From Qipengyuania seohaensis (GTDB lineage: Bacteria > Pseudomonadota > Alphaproteobacteria > Sphingomonadales > Sphingomonadaceae): 64,000 nucleotides of DNA. Made by a program: the position numbers and the translations under genes. The notes beneath the pieces were generated by a model. That model saw only the letters and a list, made by a program, of their open reading frames with translations, was not told the origin of the DNA and did not search any database. This document shows, piece by piece, positions 50,420 to 59,134 of the stretch (its first letter is position 1; each line of letters starts with the position of its first letter). Where the stretch lies: NCBI RefSeq assembly GCF_002795865.1, contig NZ_CP024920.1, forward strand, positions 1,523,001-1,587,000. The letters are read 5' to 3'.

Positions 50420-51527
50420 GGGGGGCTGTCTCCAGGAAGGTGCGCGGGTTGACCGCTCGATTGTTGATCCGGACCTCGAAGTGGAGGTGGGGACCGGTGG
50501 AGCGACCCGTGCTGCCGATCGCGCCGATGGTGTCGCCTGCGCCGACCTGCTGGCCGACCTTGGCACTGAAGCGCGACATGTGCGCATAGCGCGTCATCAG
50601 GCCGTTGCCGTGAGTGATTTCGACCGTGTTGCCGTAACCGCCCTTGCGACCGACGAAGGTGACGCGGCCCTTGGCGGCGGCATAGATCGGCGTTCCGGTC
50701 GCGCCCCTGAAGTCGAGACCATTGTGCATCGCGGCGCGGCCATTGAAGGGATCGCGGCGATATCCGAAGCCCGACGAGATAAGGTCCTTGCGAGCCGGGG
50801 CGAACTGCGGAACGCCTTCGAGAGCCTGCTCGAGAGCAGCCATGCGCTCCATCGAGAGACCGAGGCGCTCGAAACGCGGGTCGATCGAGCCGTCGGCGGC
50901 AGTCGCCAGCCCGTCGAGCGGACCACCCATCGCCTGGTTGCGGCTGGTGCGGATCACCTGGGCGGGATTGAGGTCGAGTTTCTTGAGCGCTTCTGCGGCG
51001 CGCTCGGCGCGCCAGTCGGCGTAGCGGGTCAGTCCTTCGACCACGGCAAGCTGGCGTGCCTCGATACGTGCCAGCTTGGCGGCTTCGGGGAACGCGGCGG
51101 AAACCTTTTCGACCGTAGCAGCGGCTTCACCAGTCGAATCGGATACGGCCGTGTCCACCTTGAGGTCTGCCGGAAGCAGTTCGGTCACGCCCTCGATAAA
51201 CCCCATCCGACGGTCGAGATCGTCGCTCACCGCGTCGAGGTCTTCGCTATAGGCGGCGAAACGTTCTTCCTGGGTGGCGACCTTGGCTTCGCGATCGAGC
51301 AGGAGATCGCGATCTGCGGAGGCGCGATACTGCGCCCATCCGGCGACCGCCATCGACAGCGCCCACACCAGAAGGACCGATACGGCAATCGCCGCTGCGG
51401 TGATCTGTACGCGCGATGAGATGGTGATGAAGCGTACCTGGCCTTCGGAGCGCATGAAGAATTCGCGATCCGGAAACCAGCTCTTGATACGGGCAATGCG
51501 CCCGCCGCTTGCGTTGTCTATATCCAA
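50370..51527 (-). CDS. M23-family peptidoglycan endopeptidase linked to bactofilin (LmdC-like)
   Basis: A 385-residue protein. A cytoplasmic N-terminus is followed by a membrane helix (Ala-Ala-Ala-Ile-Ala-Val-Ser-Val-Leu-Leu-Val-Trp) and a periplasmic coiled region. The C-terminal LytM domain has Met-His-Asn-Gly-Leu-Asp-Phe and Gly-Pro-His-Leu-His-Phe-Glu, so the Zn site is intact. Bactofilin-paired M23 peptidases of this kind act at sites set by the bactofilin. Its 3' end overlaps the bactofilin gene. Confidence 0.9.
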   Translation of the reverse strand: MDIDNASGGRIARIKSWFPDREFFMRSEGQVRFITISSRVQITAAAIAVSVLLVWALSMAVAGWAQYRASADRDLLLDREAKVATQEERFAAYSEDLDAVSDDLDRRMGFIEGVTELLPADLKVDTAVSDSTGEAAATVEKVSAAFPEAAKLARIEARQLAVVEGLTRYADWRAERAAEALKKLDLNPAQVIRTSRNQAMGGPLDGLATAADGSIDPRFERLGLSMERMAALEQALEGVPQFAPARKDLISSGFGYRRDPFNGRAAMHNGLDFRGATGTPIYAAAKGRVTFVGRKGGYGNTVEITHGNGLMTRYAHMSRFSAKVGQQVGAGDTIGAIGSTGRSTGPHLHFEVRINNRAVNPRTFLETAPHVLEEIRRAPELAHAH

Positions 51528-51764
51528 AACGACCCGTCCCTTGGTCTTTGACCCTTGTTTGTGATCGCTAACAAAGGTTCCCGGGAAAATCGAATAATCC
51601 CTTACCCGAATCCACGAGTCGATGATTTGACGGGACGAGTCGTTTCAATGACGCGAAATTTCCGATCAAACGAGGGAACCAAAGATTAAGTCGGCGTTTA
51701 CCACGTGCCGAACGATTCGGTCCGATTCTGGCGCGCTGACAAGCATTTGCGGGGCTGCTAGGCG
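51528..51764. promoter_or_regulatory. divergent control region, M23-bactofilin / nadD
   Basis: These 237 bases hold five GANTC sites (51608, 51616, 51637, 51714, 51724), a direct repeat ACGAGTCG at 51614 and 51635 (21 bases apart), and a CtrA-like TTAA-N7-TTTA at 51686-51700. The combination suggests cell-cycle control; promoter positions are not certain. Confidence 0.45.
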
Positions 51765-52442
51765 ATGGGAATGACGAACCGCGCGAATGGACGCCGAATC
51801 GGCCTGTTGGGCGGGAGCTTCAATCCCGCGCATGGCGGTCACAGGCGCATTTCCCTGTTCGCGCGAGAGGCGTTGGGGCTCGATGAAATCTGGTGGCTTG
51901 TATCGCCCGGTAATCCGCTGAAACCAAAGGAAGGAATGGCACCGCTTGCCGCGCGCCTGTCCTCGGCGATGGAGCAAGCGCGCCGCGCGCCGATTCGCGC
52001 CACCGCGATCGAGCGCGAGCTGGGGACGCGATATACGGTCGATACGCTAGGCGCGATCAAGCGGCGTTATCCCAAGCATGACTTCCTGTGGCTCATGGGA
52101 TCGGACAATCTCGCCCAGTTCCACCGCTGGCGCGACTGGCGGGGGATCGCAAGAATGATGCCGATTGCGGTCATCGCGCGGCCCGGCTATGATGGTGCCG
52201 CTATCGCAAGCCCCGCGATGGCCTGGCTGAGGCACTTTCGTGTTCCTCTCGCCAGCTTTGCAAATGGGGGCGAATGGAGCTCACCGGCACTGGTGACATT
52301 ACGTTTCGATCCCGACCCGCGTTCGGCCACGGCTATTCGCCGCGCCGATCCCGACTGGGCATCGCGCCACGCCGGTAAAACCCTTCGAGACCAGGTGACT
52401 CATCGTCCGATCCCGTCACGGGAGGAAACAACTGCGCCATGA
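51765..52442 (+). CDS. nadD: nicotinate-nucleotide adenylyltransferase
   Basis: A 225-residue enzyme making deamido-NAD from NaMN and ATP. The nucleotidyltransferase motif Gly-Gly-Ser-Phe-Asn-Pro-Ala-His-Gly-Gly-His is at the N-terminus, with Leu-Met-Gly-Ser-Asp-Asn-Leu near residue 105. The terminal Ser/Thr-X-X-Arg region is present. An ATG two codons downstream is also possible as start. It begins the conserved nadD-rsfS-rlmH-envC-ctpA run. Confidence 0.93.
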   Translation: MGMTNRANGRRIGLLGGSFNPAHGGHRRISLFAREALGLDEIWWLVSPGNPLKPKEGMAPLAARLSSAMEQARRAPIRATAIERELGTRYTVDTLGAIKRRYPKHDFLWLMGSDNLAQFHRWRDWRGIARMMPIAVIARPGYDGAAIASPAMAWLRHFRVPLASFANGGEWSSPALVTLRFDPDPRSATAIRRADPDWASRHAGKTLRDQVTHRPIPSREETTAP

Positions 52443-52511
52443 TGCGCGTTGTCTTTCCCATGATACCCACGGTCTCTTCGACCCCCGCATTCAGGAGTAC
52501 GATGCACGCCT

Positions 52512-52931
52512 ATGACACAGGCGCATACCAACCCGGCCAGTTCCGGAACCGACACGGCGAAAGTGGTTCGCATGGCTGAGGCCAAGGACGATCCGCTGCT
52601 TTCGCTCGTGCTCAAGCACCTCGACGACGACCAAGCCCAGGAGATCGTGACCATCGATCTCGAGGGGAAGACCTCGATTGCCGATTACATGGTAATCGCT
52701 TCGGGCCGTTCGACCCGGCAGGTTGCTTCGATGGCTCAAAAGCTTGCCGAGGCGGTCAAGAAAGAAGGCTTCGGCCCGGTGAAGCTCGAAGGCCTTCCGG
52801 CCGCAGACTGGGTCCTGATCGACGCCGGTGACGTCGTGGTGCACCTATTCCGCCCCGAAGTCCGCAGCTTCTACAATCTGGAGCGTATGTGGGCATTCGG
52901 TGACGCACCACCGGTAGCCGGCATGGCGTAA
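52512..52931 (+). CDS. rsfS: ribosome silencing factor RsfS
   Basis: A 139-residue protein that binds uL14 and blocks 50S/30S joining in starvation. The core Lys-Thr-Ser-Ile-Ala-Asp-Tyr-Met-Val-Ile-Ala-Ser-Gly-Arg-Ser and the C-terminal Asp-Val-Val-Val-His-Leu-Phe-Arg-Pro-Glu-Val-Arg-Ser-Phe-Tyr are family signatures. A later ATG at 52572 is possible. It is next to nadD and rlmH, the classical bacterial cluster. Confidence 0.92.
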   Translation: MTQAHTNPASSGTDTAKVVRMAEAKDDPLLSLVLKHLDDDQAQEIVTIDLEGKTSIADYMVIASGRSTRQVASMAQKLAEAVKKEGFGPVKLEGLPAADWVLIDAGDVVVHLFRPEVRSFYNLERMWAFGDAPPVAGMA

Positions 52932-53062
52932 CGGTCTTGCGCTCGCGCATCCGCGCGAGCGTCCTCGGTGCCATTCCTCCGCTTCGCTGCGGGCACCTTC
53001 GGGCGGGCAGTCGCCCTCTGATTGCCGTGGCCAAGAAGGGGTGCCAACCCAGAGGTATTGCC

Positions 53063-53485
53063 TTGCTTCTTCATGTCATCGCTCGCGGAAAGATTGCACG
53101 TTCCCCGGAGGCGGAGCTCGTGGCGCGCTACGAGAAGCGGATGACCTGGCCGGTCAAATTCACCGAGCTGCCGGAAACGGGCGGCCGCATCCCCGATCCG
53201 CAAACTCCTTACAAGACCGTACTCCTCGACGAACGGGGCAAGGATCTTTCCTCCGAAAAGCTCGCGGCGTTCCTCGAGCGCTGGCGCGATGACGGTATGC
53301 GCGAGTGTCGCTTCGTTCTCGGCGCAGCAGATGGCCATGCAGAAGAAGAGCGGCGTGACGCTGACTTGCTGCTCGCCTTTGGCAAGGCAACCTGGCCGCA
53401 CCTGCTGGCGCGCGCCATGCTCGCCGAACAATTGTACCGCGCAACGACGATCATCGCGGGTCACCCCTATCATCGCAGCGGTTGA
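53063..53485 (+). CDS. rlmH: 23S rRNA (pseudouridine1915-N3) methyltransferase RlmH
   Basis: A 140-residue SPOUT methyltransferase. The C-terminal knot has Phe-Val-Leu-Gly-Ala-Ala-Asp-Gly-His and the closing Ala-Gly-His-Pro-Tyr-His-Arg. I use a TTG at 53063 with AGAGGT upstream because conserved residues (Leu-Leu-His-Val-Ile-Ala-Arg-Gly-Lys) start there. A longer upstream frame is not conserved. It is between rsfS and the envC-like gene. Confidence 0.9.
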   Translation: MLLHVIARGKIARSPEAELVARYEKRMTWPVKFTELPETGGRIPDPQTPYKTVLLDERGKDLSSEKLAAFLERWRDDGMRECRFVLGAADGHAEEERRDADLLLAFGKATWPHLLARAMLAEQLYRATTIIAGHPYHRSG

Positions 53486-53503
53486 TGCGGCAGTAATGGC
53501 GTC

Positions 53504-54733
53504 ATGATCCGTGTCGCAGCCATCTCCTTTGCCCTGCTGGTCCCGCTCGCTCTCGCCTTGCCGGGCCTTGCGGCGCCCGGTGGCACCATTGGCACAGCAA
53601 GCCTCGATGCGGCCGGAGCGCGCGTTGCACTCGAGACTGCACGCCAGCAACAGCGCAACGCCCGCGCCCGTGCCGAGCGGCTGGAGCGGCAGGCCGCCCA
53701 GTCGCAGGTCAGCGCCGGGAAGGCCCAGAGCGAGGCGGCAGCCCTTGCTGCACGCGTCCAGCAATCCGAGGCCGCAATCACCGCCGCGCAGGCGGAACTG
53801 GCCCTGTTAAAGGTCCAGAGCGACGGCCTCGATCGCCAGCTCGCCCGCAAACGCCAGCCTCTGATGCGCCTGACCGCCGCGCTCCAGACGATGGCGCGGC
53901 GCCCTCTGGCGCTGGCCGCGCTGCAACCTGGCTCGCTCGAAGACGTCGTCCATACGAGGGCAGCCCTGTCCGCCGCCATGCCGGTGGTGCGCGAGCGGAC
54001 AGCCAGCCTGCGCACCGAACTCGATCTCGCGCGCGATCTGGAAAAGCGGCAGCTGGAAACGCTCGGCAGCTTGCGCTCCGCCGAAGCCAGCCTCGAAACG
54101 CGCAGGCGCAATATGGCCGCGCTGGCGGAAAAGGAACGTCTCGCCGCGCAGCGCGCTGCTGGCGGGGCTTCGCGAGAGGCTGAGCGAGCCCTGTTCCTCG
54201 CCGAAGAGGCCCGCGATCTCGATGCCTTGGTCGGCGGCCTCGAAGCCAATGCCTCGGTGCGAAGCCGACTGGCCGCTCTTCCCGGACCCGTATTACGTCC
54301 CGGCAGCGCCCCTGCCGCAAGCGCGGGGCCGTCGGCCCTACCGAGGCCTAAGCCAAGCGCGACCGCGGCGCCCGATCGCTATCTCCTGCCTGTCGCAGGG
54401 CGGATCGTCACCGGTTTCGGGGATGCGAATGCGACCGGCGAGCGCAGCTCCGGCCTGGTCATGGCGTCTCGCTCGCGGGCGCAGGCAGTGGCCCCGGGTG
54501 CGGGACGCGTCGTATTTGCAGGGCCTTATCGCGGGTTCGGCGCAATCGCGATCATCGAACACGAGAACGGCTGGACCAGCCTGGTCACCGGTCTTTCGCG
54601 TGTGACGGTAGCGGTCGGTCAGGAGGTTACTGCCGGTTCACCGCTCGGGCAGGGCGGCGTGACGGAATCGCTGATTGCGCTGGAACTGCGCAGGGATGGC
54701 GAACCGGTCAATCCGCTCGACCACTTGCGCTAG
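53504..54733 (+). CDS. EnvC-like murein hydrolase activator
   Basis: A 409-residue periplasmic protein. The signal peptide ends near Gly-Leu-Ala-Ala at residue 24. A long Ala/Arg/Glu-rich coiled coil (about 35-250) precedes a LytM domain. In the LytM domain the Zn-binding His positions are replaced (Ser-Ser-Gly-Leu-Val-Met and Ile-Ala-Leu-Glu-Leu-Arg), so it is degenerate. Like EnvC it probably activates amidases at the division site rather than cutting itself. ctpA lies 103 bases downstream. Confidence 0.85.
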   Translation: MIRVAAISFALLVPLALALPGLAAPGGTIGTASLDAAGARVALETARQQQRNARARAERLERQAAQSQVSAGKAQSEAAALAARVQQSEAAITAAQAELALLKVQSDGLDRQLARKRQPLMRLTAALQTMARRPLALAALQPGSLEDVVHTRAALSAAMPVVRERTASLRTELDLARDLEKRQLETLGSLRSAEASLETRRRNMAALAEKERLAAQRAAGGASREAERALFLAEEARDLDALVGGLEANASVRSRLAALPGPVLRPGSAPAASAGPSALPRPKPSATAAPDRYLLPVAGRIVTGFGDANATGERSSGLVMASRSRAQAVAPGAGRVVFAGPYRGFGAIAIIEHENGWTSLVTGLSRVTVAVGQEVTAGSPLGQGGVTESLIALELRRDGEPVNPLDHLR

Positions 54734-54836
54734 GCGGTCGGTCGAAAAACCGTTCCTTTAACGTACGGTATGCGGCTCATCTTTCATTCACGCCGCGAGC
54801 GCTATACAATGCGCATTCGTTCGAAGGATATTGCCG

Positions 54837-56177
54837 ATGAAATTCGCCGTACTGGCCCGTTCAGCTGCACTTGTGACCGCCGTTGCGCTGATCCCCGCAA
54901 CGACCGCCGGGCTTGCGCGCGTCGAAGGCAGCGCAGGGCCCGAATTCGGCAAGCTGTTCGCGGTCTACCAGCGCATCAAGGCAAGTTATGTCGAGCCGGT
55001 CGAGGACGATGTCCTGATCAACGGCGCGATCGACGGTATGCTGGCCGCGCTGGACCCGCATTCCGGCTATCTCGATGGATCGGACCTCCAGCGGCTCGAA
55101 ACGATGATCGACGGCAATTATTCCGGTCTCGGCCTGTCGGTGGTCGGCGAAGATGGCGCGGTTAAGGTCATCTCGCCCTTCCGCGGCAGCCCGGCCGACG
55201 AAGCCGGCGTCAAGGCGGGCGACTACATTACCCATCTCGATGGCGAATTGATCTACGGCCTCGAACTTGACGAAGCCGTCGCCCGCATGCGCGGCAAGGC
55301 CGGCACCTCGATCCGCCTCACCGTGTTTCGTCCCGGCCGCGACGAACCCTTCGACCTCGATGTGACGCGCGGCCTGATCGAACTCGAACCAGTTACCTGG
55401 AAGATCGAGAACGGCTCAATCGGCCATATCATGATCAACGAATTCTCCCGCGATGTCGGCAGCGATGTCTTCGCCGCGTGGAAGGACCTGCAGAAGCAGG
55501 CAACGGGCCGCCTGACCGGTCTCGTGCTCGACCTGCGTTCCAACCCTGGCGGATCGCTCGACGAGGCAGTGGCGTTGTCCGACCTCTTCCTGACCGACGG
55601 CCAGATCGTGTCGCAGCGCGGCCGGGCACGCGGCGAATCGATCAGTTACGAGGCCGAGACGGTCTTCCGGGGCGATATCGCCGAAGGCCTGCCGATCGTC
55701 GTCCTGATAGACGCCGGGTCTGCTTCGGCCAGCGAGATCGTGGCTGGCGCGCTGCAGGACCATCGCCGTGCGGTGGTCATGGGTGAGCGCAGCTTCGGCA
55801 AGGGCAGCGTCCAGTCGCTTCTCCCGCTGGGCCGCGATGCCGCTCTCAAACTAACGACGGCGCGCTATTACACGCCTTCGGGCCATTCGGTGCAGGAGGG
55901 CGGAATCAAGCCCGACATCACCGTGCCGCAGCTGTCCGATCCGGATCTTGCCAAGCGCAACCGCTTCCTGATGCGCGAGAGCGATCTGCGCGGCCATCTC
56001 GTCAACGAGCTTGGCCTCAAGGACGAGGACATGGAGGCGGACAAGCGCCAGGATCCGCGCTTCCAGATGACGGCAGCAGAGCTGGAGGAGCAGGGCATCG
56101 AGGATTTCCAGCTCCACTATGCACTGCAAACGCTCAGCCGCACGTCTCCGAGCTCGGTTGCCGCGCGCCGCAAGTAG
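54837..56177 (+). CDS. ctpA: C-terminal processing protease CtpA (S41)
   Basis: A 446-residue periplasmic serine protease. The signal peptide reaches about residue 27. The PDZ domain (about 85-170) has Tyr-Ser-Gly-Leu-Gly-Leu-Ser-Val-Val-Gly. The S41 core has Val-Leu-Asp-Leu-Arg-Ser-Asn-Pro-Gly-Gly-Ser-Leu. The catalytic Ser is in Gly-Ser-Ala-Ser-Ala-Ser-Glu-Ile and the Lys in Gly-Lys-Gly-Ser-Val-Gln. It often controls peptidoglycan hydrolases, fitting its position after the envC-like gene. I start at the ATG at 54837. Confidence 0.93.
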   Translation: MKFAVLARSAALVTAVALIPATTAGLARVEGSAGPEFGKLFAVYQRIKASYVEPVEDDVLINGAIDGMLAALDPHSGYLDGSDLQRLETMIDGNYSGLGLSVVGEDGAVKVISPFRGSPADEAGVKAGDYITHLDGELIYGLELDEAVARMRGKAGTSIRLTVFRPGRDEPFDLDVTRGLIELEPVTWKIENGSIGHIMINEFSRDVGSDVFAAWKDLQKQATGRLTGLVLDLRSNPGGSLDEAVALSDLFLTDGQIVSQRGRARGESISYEAETVFRGDIAEGLPIVVLIDAGSASASEIVAGALQDHRRAVVMGERSFGKGSVQSLLPLGRDAALKLTTARYYTPSGHSVQEGGIKPDITVPQLSDPDLAKRNRFLMRESDLRGHLVNELGLKDEDMEADKRQDPRFQMTAAELEEQGIEDFQLHYALQTLSRTSPSSVAARRK

Positions 56178-56195
56178 GGCTAGCACCCGCCCGCT

Positions 56196-56675
56196 ATGAC
56201 CGAGACGCTCTCGATGCAGCTGGCCCAGCGGCTGGCCCTTGCGCTCCCTGCCGCCCTACTTGCAGGGGCGTATATTTCGCAATACGGCTTCGGCCTCTAC
56301 CCCTGCGAAATGTGCTGGTGGCAACGCTGGCCCCATTTCGCCGCCCTCGCTTTCGCGCTGCTGTCGTTCTTTGTGCCGAACAAGAAGCTGCTCGTCGCGC
56401 TGGCGGCCGGCGGCATCCTCACATCTGGCGCCATCGGGTTCTTCCACGCAGGCGTGGAATATAGACTGTGGGAGGGAATCACCTCCTGCGCCGCTGCCCC
56501 GCTGCCCGATGACGGGCAGAGCGCGCTCGATGCCATCATGAACGCTCCGCTTGTGCGCTGCGACGAAGCGCCCTGGACGCTGTTCGGCATCAGCCTGGCG
56601 GGCTTCAACTTCCTCTTGTCCACCCTGGGCGGGCTCACCATCTTGCGCCTGTTGGCAAAGGACAAGGCAGTATGA
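56196..56675 (+). CDS. dsbB: DsbB-family disulfide bond formation protein
   Basis: A 159-residue membrane protein with four helices. The first periplasmic loop holds Tyr-Pro-Cys-Glu-Met-Cys-Trp-Trp-Gln-Arg (the Cys-X-X-Cys quinone-linked pair). The second loop holds the Cys in Ser-Cys-Ala-Ala and the Cys in Arg-Cys-Asp-Glu-Ala-Pro-Trp. It reoxidises DsbA using ubiquinone. It overlaps coq7, a ubiquinone synthesis gene, by four bases. Confidence 0.9.
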   Translation: MTETLSMQLAQRLALALPAALLAGAYISQYGFGLYPCEMCWWQRWPHFAALAFALLSFFVPNKKLLVALAAGGILTSGAIGFFHAGVEYRLWEGITSCAAAPLPDDGQSALDAIMNAPLVRCDEAPWTLFGISLAGFNFLLSTLGGLTILRLLAKDKAV

Positions 56676-57199
56676 CCAAGACCCCCGACCACATCGCCCG
56701 CATGATCCGCGTCGACCAGGCCGGAGAATTCGGCGCGACGCGGATTTACGCCGGACAGCTTGCCGTCATGGGAGATCGCGGACCGCATTCGGCTGAAATC
56801 GCCGGGATGGCCGAGCAGGAAGCCGACCACCGGGCCAAGTTCGATGCGCTTATGGCGCGCCGGGGCGTTCGCCCGACGGCGTTGCAGCCGTTCTGGGATC
56901 GAGCCGGGTTCGCCTTGGGCGCAGTCACGGCGATGATCGGGCCGGAAGCGGCCATGGCTTGCACAGCTGCGGTCGAAACCGAGATCGACAAGCACTATTC
57001 CGACCAACTCGACCAGCTGGAAGAAACGGGAGAGGATCCGGAGCTTGCCGCGATGATCGAGCAGTTCCGCGAGGACGAGCGCGAGCATCGCGATGCCGCG
57101 CTGGCCGCAGGTGCAGAGCGCGCGCCCGCCTATCCCGTGCTGTCGGGACTGATCCGCCTGGGCTGCCGCGCCGCGATCCGCATTTCCGAGCGCATCTAG
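56672..57199 (+). CDS. coq7: demethoxyubiquinone hydroxylase Coq7
   Basis: A 175-residue di-iron hydroxylase making the C6 hydroxylation in ubiquinone synthesis. The diiron carboxylates lie in Gln-Ala-Gly-Glu-Phe-Gly-Ala, Met-Ala-Glu-Gln-Glu-Ala-Asp-His, Cys-Thr-Ala-Ala-Val-Glu-Thr-Glu-Ile and Glu-Asp-Glu-Arg-Glu-His. It starts inside dsbB (ATGA). The pairing of quinone synthesis with the quinone-using DsbB may be no more than operon convenience. Confidence 0.92.
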   Translation: MTKTPDHIARMIRVDQAGEFGATRIYAGQLAVMGDRGPHSAEIAGMAEQEADHRAKFDALMARRGVRPTALQPFWDRAGFALGAVTAMIGPEAAMACTAAVETEIDKHYSDQLDQLEETGEDPELAAMIEQFREDEREHRDAALAAGAERAPAYPVLSGLIRLGCRAAIRISERI

Positions 57200-57289
57200 A
57201 GGGAACCGGGCCGCGCGTCCGTTCGCTTCATTGACAGTTCACGCGTGGACGCGCTTACTCGTCCGCGCACACAAATCACGAGGTTGACC

Positions 57290-57895
57290 ATGTCCAAGCC
57301 GCTTCTCGCCTTTGTCGCAATCGCTGGCGCAACGCTCGGCGCTCCGGCCATCGCGCAGGTGCCGGTGGATACGGGCGACGACCGCTACAACATGGTCATC
57401 GTCTACGGCGAAGACGAATGTCCGCCGAGCGAAGGCGATGTGATCGTCGTCTGCGCGCGCAAGGCCGAGGCGGAACGCTACCGCATCCCTGAAGCGCTGC
57501 GCTATTCGAAGAGTCCGGCAAACCAGAGCTGGGCCGACCGCGTAGAAAGCTTCGAAATGGTCGGTGCCTCGGGCATCATGTCGTGCACCCCGACCGGACC
57601 GGCAAACTTCACCGGCTGTACCGAGCAATTCATCGACAAGGCCTATGAAGAAAAGCGCGAGGGCTCCGCTGTCCGTTTTTCGGAGATCATTGCGGCCCAG
57701 CGTGCGGAACGGCTTTCGACCATCGATGAAGATGCCGAATTGCAGCAGCGCGATGTCGAGATGATCGAGCGCGAATATATGGAGCGCCTGGCCCGCGAAC
57801 GCGGCGAGCCGCTGCCGGGCGATGAAGAGGCGCTGCCCCAGCCGGACCCAACCGTGGTTGCAGGCGATGCCGATGCGGACCCGCAGCCCGAATAA
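57290..57895 (+). CDS. secreted protein of unknown function with four cysteines
   Basis: A 201-residue protein. The signal peptide Ser-Lys-Pro-Leu-Leu-Ala-Phe-Val-Ala ends near Ala-Ile-Ala-Gln (residue 22). The mature part has four cysteines (Asp-Glu-Cys-Pro, Val-Val-Cys-Ala, Met-Ser-Cys-Thr, Thr-Gly-Cys-Thr) that could form two disulfides, then a charged helix, then an acidic Asp/Glu/Pro tail. The Glu-Gly-Asp-Val-Ile-Val-Val-Cys-Ala segment recurs in sphingomonad secreted proteins. No family is assigned. I start at the ATG at 57290, not the upstream GTG. Confidence 0.75.
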   Translation: MSKPLLAFVAIAGATLGAPAIAQVPVDTGDDRYNMVIVYGEDECPPSEGDVIVVCARKAEAERYRIPEALRYSKSPANQSWADRVESFEMVGASGIMSCTPTGPANFTGCTEQFIDKAYEEKREGSAVRFSEIIAAQRAERLSTIDEDAELQQRDVEMIEREYMERLARERGEPLPGDEEALPQPDPTVVAGDADADPQPE

Positions 57896-57937
57896 GGTCT
57901 ATGGCCCGTTAACCAATTGCGGGTACAGCGCACGCCC

Positions 57938-59062
57938 ATGACTGCGCGACCCAAGATCCTCACCGTTTTCGGCACAAGGCCCGAAGCGATCAAGCTTTTC
58001 CCCCTTGTCCACGCCCTGCAAGAGGACGAGCGCTTTGAAAGCCGCGTCTGCGTCTCTGCGCAGCACCGCGGGATGCTCGACCAGGTGCTCGATATCGCAG
58101 GGGTTTCGCCCGACCACGATCTCGACCTTATGACGCCTGGACAGACGCTCGACGAGCTGACGGCGCGGGCTCTGACCGGGATCGGCAAGGTGCTCGACGA
58201 AGAACAGCCCGACTGGGTGGTGGTACAAGGCGATACGACGACCGTCATGGCCGGGGCGATCGCTGCCTATTACCGCAAGATCCCTGTCTGCCATGTCGAG
58301 GCGGGCCTCCGGAGCGGGAATATCCATCATCCGTGGCCCGAAGAGGTCAATCGCAGGGTCGTGGGCACTTTCGCCGCGCTCCACTGCGCGCCGACCGAAA
58401 CCAGCGCGGCTGCGCTGCTGAGGGAGAACGTCGATTCCGCCAGCGTCCATGTCACGGGAAATACGGTGATCGACGCGCTCAAATGGGTGACTGCGCGCAT
58501 CGAGCAGGAACCTTCGCTTGCCTCGGGCCTCGCCGATCTCGAGGCACGTTTCGCGGGCAAGCGCATCATCGGGATGACCAGCCACCGGCGCGAAAACTTC
58601 GGCGACGGGATGCAGAATATCGCCAATGCGGTTAAGCGTATTGCATCACGTGATGATATTGCGGTTATTTTCCCCGTTCATCTCAACCCGAATGTGCGGG
58701 CGGTGATGAACGAGCAGCTCGCAGGGCTCGACAATGTCGCGCTGATCGAGCCGCTGGATTATCCGCATTTCGCGCGGCTGCTCGATATCAGCCACCTCAT
58801 GCTCACCGATAGCGGCGGCGTGCAGGAAGAAGCGCCCGCGCTCGGGAAACCGGTGCTGGTCATGCGGGAGACTACCGAACGCCCCGAGGGCGTGGAGGCG
58901 GGCACGGCAAAGCTCGTGGGCACTGATGCCGACACAATTGTGCGCGAAACTTTGCGCCTTCTGGACGACGAAGTCGCCTATGCGGCCATGGCAAGAGCGC
59001 ACAATCCTTTCGGGGATGGCCAGTCTTCACAGCGCATCTGCGACCTTCTGGCCGAAGCCTGA
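57938..59062 (+). CDS. wecB: UDP-N-acetylglucosamine 2-epimerase (non-hydrolysing)
   Basis: A 374-residue GT-B enzyme interconverting UDP-GlcNAc and UDP-ManNAc. Motifs are Phe-Gly-Thr-Arg-Pro-Glu-Ala-Ile-Lys, Cys-His-Val-Glu-Ala-Gly-Leu-Arg-Ser-Gly, Thr-Ser-His-Arg-Arg-Glu-Asn, and Thr-Asp-Ser-Gly-Gly-Val-Gln-Glu-Glu-Ala. I use the ATG at 57938, not the start seven codons upstream. It supplies UDP-ManNAc for wecC next door. Confidence 0.94.
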   Translation: MTARPKILTVFGTRPEAIKLFPLVHALQEDERFESRVCVSAQHRGMLDQVLDIAGVSPDHDLDLMTPGQTLDELTARALTGIGKVLDEEQPDWVVVQGDTTTVMAGAIAAYYRKIPVCHVEAGLRSGNIHHPWPEEVNRRVVGTFAALHCAPTETSAAALLRENVDSASVHVTGNTVIDALKWVTARIEQEPSLASGLADLEARFAGKRIIGMTSHRRENFGDGMQNIANAVKRIASRDDIAVIFPVHLNPNVRAVMNEQLAGLDNVALIEPLDYPHFARLLDISHLMLTDSGGVQEEAPALGKPVLVMRETTERPEGVEAGTAKLVGTDADTIVRETLRLLDDEVAYAAMARAHNPFGDGQSSQRICDLLAEA

Positions 59063-59074
59063 GTTAGCGTTACT

Positions 59075-59086
59075 GGTAAATTTACC
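59075..59086. repeat. perfect palindrome upstream of wecC
   Basis: GGTAAATTTACC is a perfect 12-base palindrome 48 bases before the wecC start. It could be an operator; nothing else marks it as one. Confidence 0.5.
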
Positions 59087-59134
59087 CTCGTCGGCTAGGC
59101 AGGCGGGGAATTTGGGACGGGAATCACATTAAAA

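Noticed and set aside
51701-51706. CACGTG near 51700 as a further parS
   Set aside because: The flanks do not match TGTTN/NAACA; only the hexamer is shared.
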